Shown: positions 19,376 to 28,783, counted from the stretch's first letter. The stretch is 64,000 nt of DNA from Acidithiobacillus sulfurivorans (GCF_018853815.1 NZ_JAAOMP010000075.1:16786-80785), one strand, 5' to 3'. The notes: generated by a model not told the origin, from the letters alone. Made by a program: numbers and translations.

Positions 19376-19437
19376 AGCTGGCAGCGGTCCGGGAGGCTTT
19401 GCCGCGACTTTGGCCCGAGCCGTTGCCAGATCTAGGA
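19370..19437. repeat. 24-bp imperfect inverted repeat covering two convergent stop codons
   Basis: Arms 19370-19393 and 19414-19437 pair at about 20 of 24 positions around a 20-base loop. The outer end of each arm (TCCTAG/CTAGGA) contains the TAG stop of waaA on one strand and of the PLP lyase on the other. There is no T-run on either side, so it is not a standard intrinsic terminator, though a hairpin shared by converging transcripts is plausible. The right half also contains a 29-base block that recurs at 37977-38005. Confidence 0.7.
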
Positions 19438-20592
19438 CAACAACCCGCTCCGCAAGCGCCATAATCCTTCCTCCAGGACACTGCGGGGTGCTGCAAAATT
19501 CAGACGCACAAAACCCGCTCCGCCCGGCCCGAAACTGGGTCCAAGATTGAGCCCGAGTCCGGCCTTGAGCAGGCTTATCTGGATCTGCTCGTCGTCGCCA
19601 TAAGCCGCCACGTCGAGCCAGGCCAGATAACCGAACTCGGGAATTCGATAGCCCAGATCCGGTAGTTCCCGGCGCAGGAATTCCTGAATGAATTGTGCAT
19701 TGGCAAACAGGTATTCCCGCAACGCCGTCTGCCATTCTCCACCCTGCTGCCAGGCACTGGTCATGGCCGTCAGGGCGCAGGCATTGGTCTGATGAATCTG
19801 GCTGCGATACAGCTCATCCCGAAAAGTCTGGCGTAATTCGCTGTCCGGAATAATGGCAATTCCGCCACCAATGCCGGCAATGTTGAAACTCTTGCCCGCC
19901 GAACTCAGTAATACAGACCGGGCTGCGAGCTTTGCAAAGGGAATATGTTGCGCATAACTGAGGTCGGCGTGAATTTCATCGCTGACTACCACGCAGTCGG
20001 CCGCCTTACAAAGCTGGGCCAGTCGCTGAAGTTCTTCTTCTGTCCAGACCCGCCCCACCGGGTTGTGTGGCGAACAGAACAGCAGCAGGCGAGATTGGGT
20101 TAAAGCCTTTTCCAGGGCCTGCCAGTCGATACGGTAAGTAAGGTCCGTTGCCCTTTCCAGGGGCACGAGGAGCAGCTCCCGACCATTTTTCTGCACAGCG
20201 CTCATAAAGGGAGGATAGATGGGCGGCATAACCATGACGGTGTCGCCTGGTTGAGTAAATGCCCGCACGGCTGCAAATAAGGCCGGTACCACGCCGCTGA
20301 TGCTTCCCGTCGCGCCGGGTTCCGGGCGCCAGCCATGACGCGCAGCTATCCATTCGTCAGCCGCACGTAACATGGCCGGTCCGTCGCTGGGGTACCCAAA
20401 AATCGGGTGTTCCAGACGTTTTCGCAAGCCTTGGATAATAGGGTCAGGAACAGCAAAATCCATATCGGCAACCCACATGGGCAAAACCTCGCCGCCGAAG
20501 CGATGCGCTGCTTCATCCCATTTTATGGAACCGGTGCCCATGCGCGGAATAACGGCATCAAATGGCGAGACTAAATTTCCATGATTTTTCAT
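19432..20592 (-). CDS. PLP-dependent C-S lyase of the MalY/PatB type; candidate OvoB
   Basis: 386 residues from ATG 20592, which overlaps the ovoA stop by four bases. Fold-type I aminotransferase-like features are complete: SPHNPVG (N177), SDEIHAD (D205) and the PLP lysine K234 in SSAGKSFNIAG; VLPMWVADMDF is the MalY/PatB N-terminal signature. Such enzymes cleave C-S bonds (cystathionine beta-lyase). Coupled to ovoA, it is a good candidate for the PLP sulfoxide lyase (OvoB) that releases 4-thiohistidine from the histidine-cysteine sulfoxide. The fold is sure; the OvoB role is inferred from position. An unrelated cystathionine beta-lyase is the alternative. Confidence 0.85.
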   Translation of the reverse strand: MKNHGNLVSPFDAVIPRMGTGSIKWDEAAHRFGGEVLPMWVADMDFAVPDPIIQGLRKRLEHPIFGYPSDGPAMLRAADEWIAARHGWRPEPGATGSISGVVPALFAAVRAFTQPGDTVMVMPPIYPPFMSAVQKNGRELLLVPLERATDLTYRIDWQALEKALTQSRLLLFCSPHNPVGRVWTEEELQRLAQLCKAADCVVVSDEIHADLSYAQHIPFAKLAARSVLLSSAGKSFNIAGIGGGIAIIPDSELRQTFRDELYRSQIHQTNACALTAMTSAWQQGGEWQTALREYLFANAQFIQEFLRRELPDLGYRIPEFGYLAWLDVAAYGDDEQIQISLLKAGLGLNLGPSFGPGGAGFVRLNFAAPRSVLEEGLWRLRSGLLS

Positions 20593-22697
20593 AGGCGCTC
20601 CCAGAGGGTGGCTTGCGCGATACTGTGCTGATATTTGCGCGCGGTTTCGCGGATGACAAAGGGAATATCCAGCGGGCTTTCTTCCCGAAGCCGGAAATAG
20701 GGCGACAGGATTTCCTTGAGTGCTTCCAGGGTGCTGAGATTTTCGCCATCTTTTTTGTAGCCGCCGAGCCACTCACTGCGTGCGGTATATTCTTCCAGCC
20801 AGGTGTAAGGTGAGGTGATGAGCAAGATACCGCCCGGTACAATGCGCTCACGAATATCATCCAGAAATTTGCGGGGATGATGCAGACGATCAATGAGATT
20901 GGCTGCAACCACCAGATCATAGTCCCGATACAATGGTTTGAGATTGCAGGCGTCGGCCTGGAAAAAATGGACATGCTCCGCACTTTCCCGCAGACCCAGG
21001 GTTGCCAGGTCGATGCTCTGATAACTCCGCAAATCGCCTTCTTCAACCAGTGTGTAGGAAAAATGCCCGCGCTCACGAAGTTGTACACCGACACTGATAA
21101 AGCGCGCCGAGAAATCCAGTCCGGTCACATCCGGGCAGTATTTTGCCAGTTCAAAGCTGCTCCGCCCCACCGCGCAGCCAACATCCAAAGCCCGGCGCAA
21201 TGGTTTACCAGCCATGGCACGGAGCGCCAACTCCGCGACCGCAGCCGCAAAGTTAGGTACTTCATAATAGCGGCGTCCATAGTGAAATTCCGCATACTGG
21301 GAGACCAACGCATCGCTTTCATAAATGGGTATTTCAGGAACGGTGTTGGGTGAGGTGACATAACGGAATCCGGCGTGCTGAAAAAAATGCCGGCGGAAAG
21401 CATAACGTGCTTCCTGCTGCATTTCGTTACCAAGGCTGATAAACGATCCGCCTTTCATCAGATTATGCTGCTGATCAAAAGTCGGCACTGTAAAATCGTC
21501 GTACACCGGATGGACTTCGAAGCCCGGAAAAGGATAAATCGGTGTGCTGGTCCATTCCCAGACGTTACCCATCAAGTCGTAAAATTGGCCCTGGGGAAAC
21601 TGGTCCACCGGACAGGGTGAGCAGCCGACACTCAAGCCAATATTGGCGGGGACCGCATCTTTCCAGCCATCGCTGTCACCCAATGCACTGAGATTGCGGA
21701 GATGGCGCCACTCGTCCTCACTGGGAAGACGCAGGTTTTCACCGGTTTGAGTCGATTTCCAGCGACAAAAAGCGGCTGCTTCCAGGGCGTTCACCTCAAC
21801 CGGCCAGTTCCAGGGCATGGGCCGCTCTTCGGCAATCAGGCGCAACCGCCATCCTTCGGAATTAGGCACCCAAAATGGTGGATGTTCAGCGCGACTGAAG
21901 CGCCGCCAGCCATCGCCTTCTTCATCCCACCAGTCGGGATTGTGATAACCACCTTCATCGACGAAGGCAAGAAACTCCTGGTTACTGACCAGAAACTTTG
22001 CGGCGGCAAAAGGCTGCAGTTCATGTTGATGGCTTCCGTACTCGTTGTCCCAGCCATATTGGCGGTCATCTTTTGCCTTGCCCAGCTCAACGAGACCGCC
22101 GGGCACGGGCAGCAGAGCATTTTGTGGAGCCGTGCCGGCCTGATCCCAGGGTGCAAAGGCGGCTACCGGGCTGAGCCGGGAAATTGACAGCTGGCGCATC
22201 AGGACTGAGCTGGTTTCCAGATGAATGTTTTCGTGTTCAATACCCATCAGGATGACCCACCAGGGTGAATCCCAGGTAATGGGGAGGGTCAGGGGTAACT
22301 CCGAGATGAGTCGGTCCACCATCTCCCTTACCTGCTGGCGATAGTCGCGAACGCTTTCCGGGGCCGGCCAGTCATAATGGGTTTCGTCCAGGTCATCCCA
22401 GGACATCTCATCAACGCCGACGGCAAATACGGATTCCAGATGCGGGTCCAGACGGGCTTCAATCAGTCCCGCAAATTGCAATTTGTTCACATAAAAAGTA
22501 GCCGTATGCCCGAAGTAAAAAATCAGGGGGTGCCGCAGAGGAATAGCTTTTTCCACCCAGGCAGCAGAGTCCTGCAAGTGATCAAACAAGGATTCATACA
22601 AGGAGAAGGTTTCATGGAAAACCCTGCGAATTTCTTCCCGTTTTTGTTCAGCATTCTCACCGTCCAGACGAAGTGGAGTAATGCGTGTACGCGTCAT
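20589..22697 (-). CDS. ovoA: 5-histidylcysteine sulfoxide synthase / 4-mercaptohistidine N-methyltransferase
   Basis: 702 residues in the OvoA architecture. An N-terminal DinB-like domain carries the iron motif HENIHLE (HX3HXE, H155 and H159) with a further histidine near H64; a formylglycine-generating-enzyme-type domain follows (LPSEDEWRHLR, MGNVWEWT, KGGSFISL); the C-terminal part (from about 465) is a SAM methyltransferase with LDVGCAVGRS at 504-513. The non-heme iron enzyme couples cysteine to C5 of histidine as the sulfoxide, and the methyltransferase makes ovothiol A from 5-thiohistidine. A strong AAAGGGG site precedes the ATG. Ergothioneine EgtB proteins lack this C-terminal domain, so OvoA fits better. 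Confidence 0.93.
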   Translation of the reverse strand: MTRTRITPLRLDGENAEQKREEIRRVFHETFSLYESLFDHLQDSAAWVEKAIPLRHPLIFYFGHTATFYVNKLQFAGLIEARLDPHLESVFAVGVDEMSWDDLDETHYDWPAPESVRDYRQQVREMVDRLISELPLTLPITWDSPWWVILMGIEHENIHLETSSVLMRQLSISRLSPVAAFAPWDQAGTAPQNALLPVPGGLVELGKAKDDRQYGWDNEYGSHQHELQPFAAAKFLVSNQEFLAFVDEGGYHNPDWWDEEGDGWRRFSRAEHPPFWVPNSEGWRLRLIAEERPMPWNWPVEVNALEAAAFCRWKSTQTGENLRLPSEDEWRHLRNLSALGDSDGWKDAVPANIGLSVGCSPCPVDQFPQGQFYDLMGNVWEWTSTPIYPFPGFEVHPVYDDFTVPTFDQQHNLMKGGSFISLGNEMQQEARYAFRRHFFQHAGFRYVTSPNTVPEIPIYESDALVSQYAEFHYGRRYYEVPNFAAAVAELALRAMAGKPLRRALDVGCAVGRSSFELAKYCPDVTGLDFSARFISVGVQLRERGHFSYTLVEEGDLRSYQSIDLATLGLRESAEHVHFFQADACNLKPLYRDYDLVVAANLIDRLHHPRKFLDDIRERIVPGGILLITSPYTWLEEYTARSEWLGGYKKDGENLSTLEALKEILSPYFRLREESPLDIPFVIRETARKYQHSIAQATLWERL

Positions 22698-22746
22698 GAT
22701 TGCCCCTTTAAGTCATTTCTGTTTGTCATCCCTAGTCTAACACAAG

Positions 22747-22760
22747 ATACCGTCCGGTCG
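22747..22760. promoter_or_regulatory. ACCGtcCGGT palindrome upstream of ovoA
   Basis: An ACCG-N2-CGGT palindrome lies about 55 bases upstream of the ovoA ATG in the 92-bp gap before the abrB-like gene. It resembles two other intergenic sites (35539-35552, 39205-39218) near the TetR gene and the hlyD/pagL gap. A ten-base palindrome of this type is expected about once per 64 kb by chance, so a link to the TetR protein is only a suggestion. A short hairpin (22775-22789, GCCTG/CAGGC) follows the abrB-like stop but lacks a T-run. Confidence 0.25.
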
Positions 22761-22789
22761 GATGCTTGGGAAGGGCCTGACAAACAGGC

Positions 22790-23893
22790 TCAGGTGTTGC
22801 GCGCAGGGTCCAATAATTTGCGCGCCAGCGGCGGCATGATCAGCAGCATCATCAACAAGCGAATAAGGTGGGCACCGAGGACAAAAAGGACATTACCGTG
22901 GGCTGCCATGCTCACAGCAACAGCTGCATACAGGGCACCGGGTGCGGTCGCCAGATAACCATCCAGATCACTGACGCCGACCAGATGCGCCAGGAGAACG
23001 CCGAGCAGGGCGCAGCACAGGTTCAGGACGAGAATAATGAGCAAAGCTCGGGGAATCAGGCGCAAGTGCAGGCGCAGGCGGCTTATGGACAGTTGCAGCC
23101 CAGCCTGCCAGCCAATCAGTAAATAGGCAGCTTCCAGAAGCGGACCAGGAAGCGCCTGGGTTGGATTGACGTGAAGCAAGGTCAGCAGGAGGGTGAGCAG
23201 CAAAGGCCCCAACAAATAGGGCGCGGTGATGTGGATTTTTCGGGCCAACCAGATACCGAAAGGAGCCCCCGGCAGCAGCAACAGGAGACTTCCTGCCCAG
23301 GATGCGGGTAAATGCGCGCCCGCCAAAGTCGCCGTATTTGCGTTGTGATTGTGAAATACAAAGAGAACCACCAGAGGCAGACTGATCATGACCAGAATGA
23401 CGCGCAGGTATTGCATGATCGCCACCAGTCCTACATCGGCATCGAATTCCTGGGCAATGGCGGTAATCCCGGCCGCCCCTCCTGCAGTCATGGACAGCAG
23501 ACCGGTACTGGCTTTGATTTGCGTCCAGCGGCTGAAAAGCAAACCAGAAGCCAAGCTCAAAATCAGGGTGCCAGCCGTTACCAGCAATATGGGTAGCAGA
23601 TGGGCGGAAATGGCGTTTAGCGCAGCAGTCGTAAACATCAAACCAATAGCCATGCCCAGTATGGCTTGCCCGGCTCGGGAAAAATGCCGGGGATAAGCCA
23701 GATTCCCGAGACTGTTGACAGCGATTCCGGTAGCAACACCGGCAAACAGAGCTGCGGCGGGAATCTGCCAGAAGCGGAATAAAACGCTCAGCAGGACACT
23801 GCCCACAAGCAGTAATATCCAACGTCCCGTTATTCCAGAAACGGTTCCCAAAAGTCGCGCAAAAAAAGTTTGATCCCCGGCTTTGCTTTTCAA
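22790..23893 (-). CDS. AbrB-family inner membrane protein (PF05145-type)
   Basis: 367 residues, almost wholly hydrophobic with about ten membrane helices in two similar halves; each half contains a small-residue segment ([17 protein letters not shown] and [18 protein letters not shown]). This duplicated layout is that of the AbrB/putative ammonia-monooxygenase regulator permease family, whose substrate is unknown. No relation to the Bacillus DNA-binding AbrB. It probably starts at TTG 23893, overlapping the trmL stop by four bases; no other start is nearby. Confidence 0.78.
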   Translation of the reverse strand: MKSKAGDQTFFARLLGTVSGITGRWILLLVGSVLLSVLFRFWQIPAAALFAGVATGIAVNSLGNLAYPRHFSRAGQAILGMAIGLMFTTAALNAISAHLLPILLVTAGTLILSLASGLLFSRWTQIKASTGLLSMTAGGAAGITAIAQEFDADVGLVAIMQYLRVILVMISLPLVVLFVFHNHNANTATLAGAHLPASWAGSLLLLLPGAPFGIWLARKIHITAPYLLGPLLLTLLLTLLHVNPTQALPGPLLEAAYLLIGWQAGLQLSISRLRLHLRLIPRALLIILVLNLCCALLGVLLAHLVGVSDLDGYLATAPGALYAAVAVSMAAHGNVLFVLGAHLIRLLMMLLIMPPLARKLLDPARNT

Positions 23894-24366
23894 GCGCCGC
23901 CCTTAAATCCCAATTGTCGCCATGCTTCAAATACACCCACAGCACAGGCATTGGAAAGATTCAGGCTGCGCTGTCCCGGACGCATGGGTAAACGCAGGAC
24001 TTGACCGGTGGGAAGGCTCTCCAGGATTGGCGTGGGCAGGCCACGCGTTTCCGGCCCGAACAGCAGGGCATCGCCTACCTGAAAAGCCACTTGCTGATAC
24101 AGGTTTTTTCCTTTGGTACTGAATGCAAAAATACGTGCTCCATGCAGCGCGTTCAGGCAATGTTGCCAATCCGGATGGCGCAGCACCTCTGCAAATTCAT
24201 GATAATCCAGTCCCGCACGGCGCAGGCGACGATCATCCCAGGCGAAGCCCAACGGCTCTACCAGGTGCAGACGTGCCCCGGTGTTGGCGCAGAGCCGGAT
24301 AACATTGCCGGTATTGGGCGGGATTTCCGGCTCATAAAGGATGACGTGCAAAAAAGTCTCAGGCAT
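23890..24366 (-). CDS. trmL: tRNA (cytidine(34)/5-carboxymethylaminomethyluridine(34)-2'-O)-methyltransferase
   Basis: 158 residues, the single-domain SPOUT fold. The order of motifs is typical of Trm[21 protein letters not shown], then [11 protein letters not shown], then [17 protein letters not shown], which together make the trefoil knot that binds SAM. The enzyme methylates the 2'-OH of the wobble nucleotide in tRNA-Leu isoacceptors. Start ATG 24366 ([13 protein letters not shown]) overlaps the comF end by eight bases; longer starts add a non-family extension. Confidence 0.93.
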   Translation of the reverse strand: MPETFLHVILYEPEIPPNTGNVIRLCANTGARLHLVEPLGFAWDDRRLRRAGLDYHEFAEVLRHPDWQHCLNALHGARIFAFSTKGKNLYQQVAFQVGDALLFGPETRGLPTPILESLPTGQVLRLPMRPGQRSLNLSNACAVGVFEAWRQLGFKGGA

Positions 24367-25159
24367 GGGCAGGGGCCGTTTCTCGCAGGGCGCGGGCCAG
24401 AACCCAGACATCAATACGCTGGACACCCACACTTTTTAATAACTCGGCAATTTGCCCCGCTGTTGTTCCCGTCGTCATCACATCATCGACGATGGCCACA
24501 TGGGCGGGCAATTTGCCGTGCAGGGTAAAGGCGGAATCCAGATTATCCCGTCGGGCGGCAGCACTCAGTCCGGTTTGGTGGCGGGTATTCCGACAGCGCC
24601 GCAAGACTCCTGGTTTTACCGGAATATGCCAGCGTTTTCCCCAATGCCGTGCCAGCAGTAGTGCCTGATTGTAGCCGCGCTCGCGCAGTCGTTTGGGGTG
24701 CAGAGGCACGGGTAGTAAGCATTCGGGATGAGAAGGCGCGTGTCCTCCCCAACCCTCTGCCCAAGTCGTTGCCAAAGCGCGAGTCCAGTCCAGACGCTGG
24801 TGGAATTTCCAGGCGAGAATGGCAGCATTCAGGGGTTCGGCATACACAAAAGGCGTGTAGACATGATCGTACTGGGGCGCTTCTACAGAACATACCGGGC
24901 AGTCACCGTTGGCCTGGAGCGGCAATGCACAATAACTGCAACGGTTTTCTGGCAGACGTGGCCAATCCTGGGCACAGGCCGCGCAGAGGGCGGCACCAGC
25001 CATGCCACAGGCGCGACAGTGTTCAGGGAAAAGCCACTGAGTGAGTTTTCGTCTGCTTTGGTAGAGCTGTTGCAGAGAGAAGCGAGGCAAGGGAATCCGT
25101 ACACCTTTTGCGAAAATGGGAGGCTGCAGTTTGTGGATTCTGGCGCTTCGGGCTGACAT
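24359..25159 (-). CDS. comF: ComF-family phosphoribosyltransferase-like protein
   Basis: 266 residues. Near the N-terminus four CxxC pairs (CRAC, CAAC, CSYC, CPVC) form a double zinc-ribbon, followed by a type I phosphoribosyltransferase fold with the PRPP loop [13 protein letters not shown]. ComF (GntX in E. coli) is needed for use or uptake of external DNA in several bacteria, although the reaction is unknown. The gene lies head to head with bioF, only 33 bases apart; in many proteobacteria comF and the biotin cluster are neighbours. The open frame begins at TTG 25165; the ATG at 25159 is preferred. No clear ribosome site is seen. Confidence 0.85.
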   Translation of the reverse strand: MSARSARIHKLQPPIFAKGVRIPLPRFSLQQLYQSRRKLTQWLFPEHCRACGMAGAALCAACAQDWPRLPENRCSYCALPLQANGDCPVCSVEAPQYDHVYTPFVYAEPLNAAILAWKFHQRLDWTRALATTWAEGWGGHAPSHPECLLPVPLHPKRLRERGYNQALLLARHWGKRWHIPVKPGVLRRCRNTRHQTGLSAAARRDNLDSAFTLHGKLPAHVAIVDDVMTTGTTAGQIAELLKSVGVQRIDVWVLARALRETAPAHA

Positions 25160-25192
25160 TGACAAGGTAGATACCCGTCCTTATAAGAAGCT

Positions 25193-26362
25193 ATGTCTGA
25201 TACAGCAGAAAATACTTGGAGTACGCAGCTTGCGGATATTCGTCGGCAGGGACTATGGCGAGAGTTGCAGTCTCTGCAACCGGACCCGGACGCTGATCGT
25301 CCCCAGTTTGTGGATGCGGAAGGTCGCTCACTACTGTCTTTTGCCAGTAACGACTATCTGGGTCTGAGTAGGGAGCCTGCGTTACGACAGGCAGCTATTG
25401 CCGAAATTGAACGCAGTGGGGTGGGCGCTGGCGCAGCTCCCCTGCTGGGCGGTGAGCGTCCGGCCCATCAGGCTTTGGCGGCAGATTTGGCACGCTGGTT
25501 GGGTGTGGAAGCGGTGCTGCTTTTCGGGAGTGGATATCTGGCTAATCTGGGAATCATTTCTGCCTTGGTCGGCCGTCTGGACCGGGTTTACGCCGATCGT
25601 CTCAATCATGCCTCTCTGGTAGATGGCGTGCGCCTGTCCGGGGCGCGTCTGCAGCGTTACCGGCACGGCGATATGGCGCATTTGCAGCAACTGCTGGAAC
25701 GCGGTACTTCGGGGCAGGCGTGGATCATCACTGATGGTGTATTCAGTATGGACGGTGATCTCGCCCCCCTGCCTGAAATCGTAACCCTTGCCCGCCGGTA
25801 TCAGGCCAGAATTATTCTCGATGAAGCCCACGCCTTTGGCGTGTTGGGCGCAGAGGGGAGAGGGACCCTCGCGCACTATCAACTGGATACACACTCTGTG
25901 GATGTCATCATGGGGACGCTTGGCAAGGCTTTTGGCGTCTATGGCGCCTTTGTGGCAGGCAGCCAGGATCTGATTGACCTGCTGCGTAACCGGGCGCGGA
26001 GTTTTATTTATCATACGGCCATGCCTGCGGCACTGGCGGCGGCGGCGCGAGCCTCTTTGCAGTTGTTGCGCGGCGGAGAGGCTCGTCGTGCCCGCCTGGT
26101 AGAGCATCAGGACTGGCTGCATGCCCAGCTTCCCGATGCGCCCTGGCTGCCCAGCGCAACGCCCATCCAGGGGCTGGTGTTGGGAGAGGCAGCGGTGGCT
26201 GTGCAGACAGCTGCCAGATTGCGCGAGGCCGGACTGTACTGCCCGGCAGTGCGTCCCCCGACCGTGCCTAAGGGCAGCGCACGTTTGCGGATTACCCTCA
26301 GTGCTGCGCATCATCGTGAAGATCTAGCGCAGTTGGTGGTCGCCCTTCGGGAGATTTTATGA
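25193..26362 (+). CDS. bioF: 8-amino-7-oxononanoate synthase
   Basis: 389 residues of the alpha-oxoamine synthase family; joins pimeloyl-ACP (or -CoA) with alanine in the first step of biotin ring synthesis. FASNDYLGLS near residue 45, the LDEAHAFGVLG motif and the PLP lysine K245 in MGTLGKAFGVYG are in place. First gene of the bioF-bioH-bioC-bioD operon, with a four-base ATGA overlap to bioH. The weak ribosome site AAGAAG precedes the ATG. No BirA operator is obvious in the 33-base gap to comF. Confidence 0.96.
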   Translation: MSDTAENTWSTQLADIRRQGLWRELQSLQPDPDADRPQFVDAEGRSLLSFASNDYLGLSREPALRQAAIAEIERSGVGAGAAPLLGGERPAHQALAADLARWLGVEAVLLFGSGYLANLGIISALVGRLDRVYADRLNHASLVDGVRLSGARLQRYRHGDMAHLQQLLERGTSGQAWIITDGVFSMDGDLAPLPEIVTLARRYQARIILDEAHAFGVLGAEGRGTLAHYQLDTHSVDVIMGTLGKAFGVYGAFVAGSQDLIDLLRNRARSFIYHTAMPAALAAAARASLQLLRGGEARRARLVEHQDWLHAQLPDAPWLPSATPIQGLVLGEAAVAVQTAARLREAGLYCPAVRPPTVPKGSARLRITLSAAHHREDLAQLVVALREIL

Positions 26363-27120
26363 GTTGGTATCGGGAACAGACGGGTCAAGGGCCAGCCTTG
26401 CTGTTGCTCCACGGTTGGGGCATGGAAAGCCGGGTTTTTGCAGGCTGGCGCCCTTTTCTGGAAAAGCATTTTACCTGCATTTCCTACGATCTGCCCGGCC
26501 ATGGCCGCAGCCCTTGTACGGCGGATGGCATGCAATGGGCTTATGTTCTGGAACAGTTGGCGGACATGCTGCGTCGTGAAGTAGAGACGCCGATTTTGTT
26601 GGGTTGGTCTCTGGGTGGGCTGCTCGCCCTCGGGCTGGGGTTGACGCAGCCCGCATTGTTGAAAGGGTTGGTACTGATGGCGAGTTCACCGAGTTTCCGC
26701 CAGCGTCCTGACTGGACGGCAGGGATTCCTGCCGCAACCCTGGAAGATTTTGGCCAGCGCCTGCACAATGATCCCCAGGGAACCCGCAAAAGGTTTTTAG
26801 CTCTGCAGGTTTTGGGTGATCCACAAGGGCGACGGGCACTGGAGGGCATGACCAACTGGCCGTCGCCTGATCCCGTCTGTCTGGCTGATGGATTGGCTCT
26901 TCTCCAGGAAGTGGATTTACGTGATCGACTGGATAGCCTGTCCATGCCGGTTCAGCTGATTCATGGTGCCCAGGACCGCATTGTGCCTCCGGAAGCCAGT
27001 TTTTACCTGCAGCAACATCTTCCCGACAGCCATCTGAACGTGCTGGAAAAGGCAGGGCATGCGCCCTTTTTATCCCAGCCGCAAACCTGCCGGGATGCTC
27101 TTTTGGAGGTCTGGGTATGA
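26359..27120 (+). CDS. bioH: Pimeloyl-ACP methyl ester carboxylesterase
   Basis: 253 residues of the alpha/beta hydrolase fold. The nucleophile elbow GWSLGG gives S84; D206 in HGAQDRIVP and H234 in KAGHAPF complete the triad. HGWGMESRVF near residue 18 is a BioH-type oxyanion motif. It removes the methyl group that BioC puts on the malonyl primer, ending chain growth at pimeloyl. Overlaps of four bases on both sides show translational coupling with bioF and bioC. Confidence 0.94.
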   Translation: MSWYREQTGQGPALLLLHGWGMESRVFAGWRPFLEKHFTCISYDLPGHGRSPCTADGMQWAYVLEQLADMLRREVETPILLGWSLGGLLALGLGLTQPALLKGLVLMASSPSFRQRPDWTAGIPAATLEDFGQRLHNDPQGTRKRFLALQVLGDPQGRRALEGMTNWPSPDPVCLADGLALLQEVDLRDRLDSLSMPVQLIHGAQDRIVPPEASFYLQQHLPDSHLNVLEKAGHAPFLSQPQTCRDALLEVWV

Positions 27121-28001
27121 ATCCATCGACGCCAGCAGATTATCAGCTGGAAAAGCGCGCGATCCGCCGCGCTTTTGACCAGGCTGCCAGCTCCTATGAG
27201 GCCAGTGCTGTTCTTCAGGATCAGGTAGGCCAGCAACTGATCGAACGGCTGGATCTGGTCAAGCTGGAACCGCAATGGATTCTGGATCTGGGCAGCGGCA
27301 CCGGCCTGCAAAGTCGGCGCTTGAATCGTCGTTATCCCAAGGCACGGTTGCTGGCGGTGGATTTGGCCGCCGGCATGCTCCAGCAGGCGCGGCTGCGTAA
27401 GAGCTGGCGGCAACGCCAGTTCTTTTGTCAGGGGGATGCCGAACATCTGCCGCTGGCGACGGGATCCATGGACTTGCTTTTCGCCAACATGTCCATTCAA
27501 TGGTGTAATGATCTGGATCGGGTGTTGCGCGAATTTGCCCGAGTCCTGCGTCCTGGGGGGCTGTTGATGTTCAGCACCCTGGGCCCGGACACCCTCACCG
27601 AGTTGCGCCAGTCTTTTGCCAGAATGGATGATCAACCCCATGTCATACAGTTTATGGATATGCACGATATTGGCGATGCACTGGTCCGCCAGGGTTATGA
27701 AATGCCGGTGCTGGATGTCGAACATTTTCAATTGACTTACGCAGCGCTGGAGGATCTTTTGCGCGACTTGCGCAGCATTGGTGCGACCAATGCCACCGTA
27801 CAGCGACCGCGCGGATTGTTGACGCCCGGTCGTTTGCAAATTCTGCGCGATGCTTATGAACAGTTCCGTAAAGATGGGCGTTTGCCGGCCACCTATGAGG
27901 TCGTTTACGGGCATGCCTGGAGCAGTGGGCCGCGTCCTGAGATTCGCGAAGATGGCGCAGTTACCCTGCCCTATCCGCAAATGCGGAGGCATATAAAATG
28001 A
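27117..28001 (+). CDS. bioC: Malonyl-ACP O-methyltransferase
   Basis: 294 residues. The class I SAM methyltransferase motif WILDLGSGTGLQSR is at about 54-67; FANMSIQWCNDLDRVLREFARVL is the BioC-specific second part (W-C-x-D). It methylates the free carboxyl of malonyl-ACP so that the fatty-acid machinery can build pimeloyl. The N-terminal helix KRAIRRAFDQAASSYE is characteristic of BioC. Coupled to bioH and bioD by four-base overlaps. Confidence 0.94.
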   Translation: MNPSTPADYQLEKRAIRRAFDQAASSYEASAVLQDQVGQQLIERLDLVKLEPQWILDLGSGTGLQSRRLNRRYPKARLLAVDLAAGMLQQARLRKSWRQRQFFCQGDAEHLPLATGSMDLLFANMSIQWCNDLDRVLREFARVLRPGGLLMFSTLGPDTLTELRQSFARMDDQPHVIQFMDMHDIGDALVRQGYEMPVLDVEHFQLTYAALEDLLRDLRSIGATNATVQRPRGLLTPGRLQILRDAYEQFRKDGRLPATYEVVYGHAWSSGPRPEIREDGAVTLPYPQMRRHIK

Positions 28002-28702
28002 ATCCGGCAGAAACATTGGGAAACCCGCCCACGCAGCCGCTCCGGAGTCTTTTTGTCACCGGGACGGATACAGGTGTTGGCAAGACGGCGGTGACAGCCG
28101 CTCTGGCGCAACGCTGTGCACGTGAAATGGGCCGGGTCGCAGCCTTGAAGCCGGTGGTTTCCGGTGTGGAAGCCGATGGGCAGTGGAGTGATGTGGAAAT
28201 CCTGCGCGCCGCATCAACGCCCCCACGCTCTTTTGAACAAACCTGCCTTTATGCTTTGGATCCGCCCATCGCTCCGCATTGGGCGGCAGCACAAGCCGGT
28301 CTGGCGCTGGAGCGGCGCAAGATTCGCCAATTTATCAAGCAACAGTCAGCAGGTATGCATGCTGTTCTGGTAGAGGGAGCGGGCGGTTTTCTGGTCCCGC
28401 TGGGTGATAATTGGGGTTTTGCTGACCTGGCCCATGATTTGCAATTTCCGGTGCTGTTGGTCGTAGGCCTGCGCCTCGGTGCCATCAACCATGCCCTGCT
28501 TAGCGCCGAGGCTATTCTTGCCCGTGCTTTGCCGATGGCGGGCTGGGTGGCCAATCATCTTCAAAGCGATCTCGCTCCGGGAACCCTGGAAACATTGCAG
28601 CGACTGATGCCCAGCCCCTGCCTGGGAGAAATCCCCTTTCAGGCAGAGGCATCCAGTGTCTGGAGAAGCCAGTATCTGTCTCTTCCGGCATGTTGGGATT
28701 GA
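27998..28702 (+). CDS. bioD: ATP-dependent dethiobiotin synthetase
   Basis: 234 residues. The P-loop FVTGTDTGVGKTAVTAAL (residues 19-36) and LVEGAGGFLVPL are classical BioD features. It closes the ureido ring of dethiobiotin using CO2 and ATP. Last gene of the operon; bioB is located at 39.9-40.9 kb on the other strand and bioA is not in the window. The C-terminus ends soon after PCLGEIPF. Confidence 0.95.
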   Translation: MNPAETLGNPPTQPLRSLFVTGTDTGVGKTAVTAALAQRCAREMGRVAALKPVVSGVEADGQWSDVEILRAASTPPRSFEQTCLYALDPPIAPHWAAAQAGLALERRKIRQFIKQQSAGMHAVLVEGAGGFLVPLGDNWGFADLAHDLQFPVLLVVGLRLGAINHALLSAEAILARALPMAGWVANHLQSDLAPGTLETLQRLMPSPCLGEIPFQAEASSVWRSQYLSLPACWD

Positions 28703-28746
28703 TGTTAGGATTCAAACGGCTGCCATAAAAAAATAGAGGGCAGTTG

Positions 28747-28783
28747 GTCACGGCGCGGCGGGTATTATAGCGGGAGCCGTGAC
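28747..28783. promoter_or_regulatory. 8-bp inverted repeat around a TATTAT box upstream of htpX
   Basis: Arms GTCACGGC (28747-28754) and GCCGTGAC (28776-28783) flank a segment containing TATTATAG. The symmetry around a -10-like box in the 117-bp gap between bioD and htpX suggests an operator or a stem in the htpX leader. I see no sigma32-type -35/-10 pair. Confidence 0.3.

Noticed and set aside
23321..23340. GCCAAAGTCGCC inside the AbrB-family gene resembling the intergenic repeat block
   Set aside because: Only about ten bases match, inside coding DNA, with no flanking similarity.
22968..23951. A 327-codon frame antisense/offset to the AbrB-family gene
   Set aside because: Same strand but another frame, with the composition of a frame-shifted membrane protein and no domain; the 367-codon frame has continuous membrane helices.
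27003..28016. A 337-codon frame antisense to bioC, longer than bioC itself
   Set aside because: The plus-strand gene has clear BioC motifs and operon overlaps; the antisense protein has no domain and no ribosome site.
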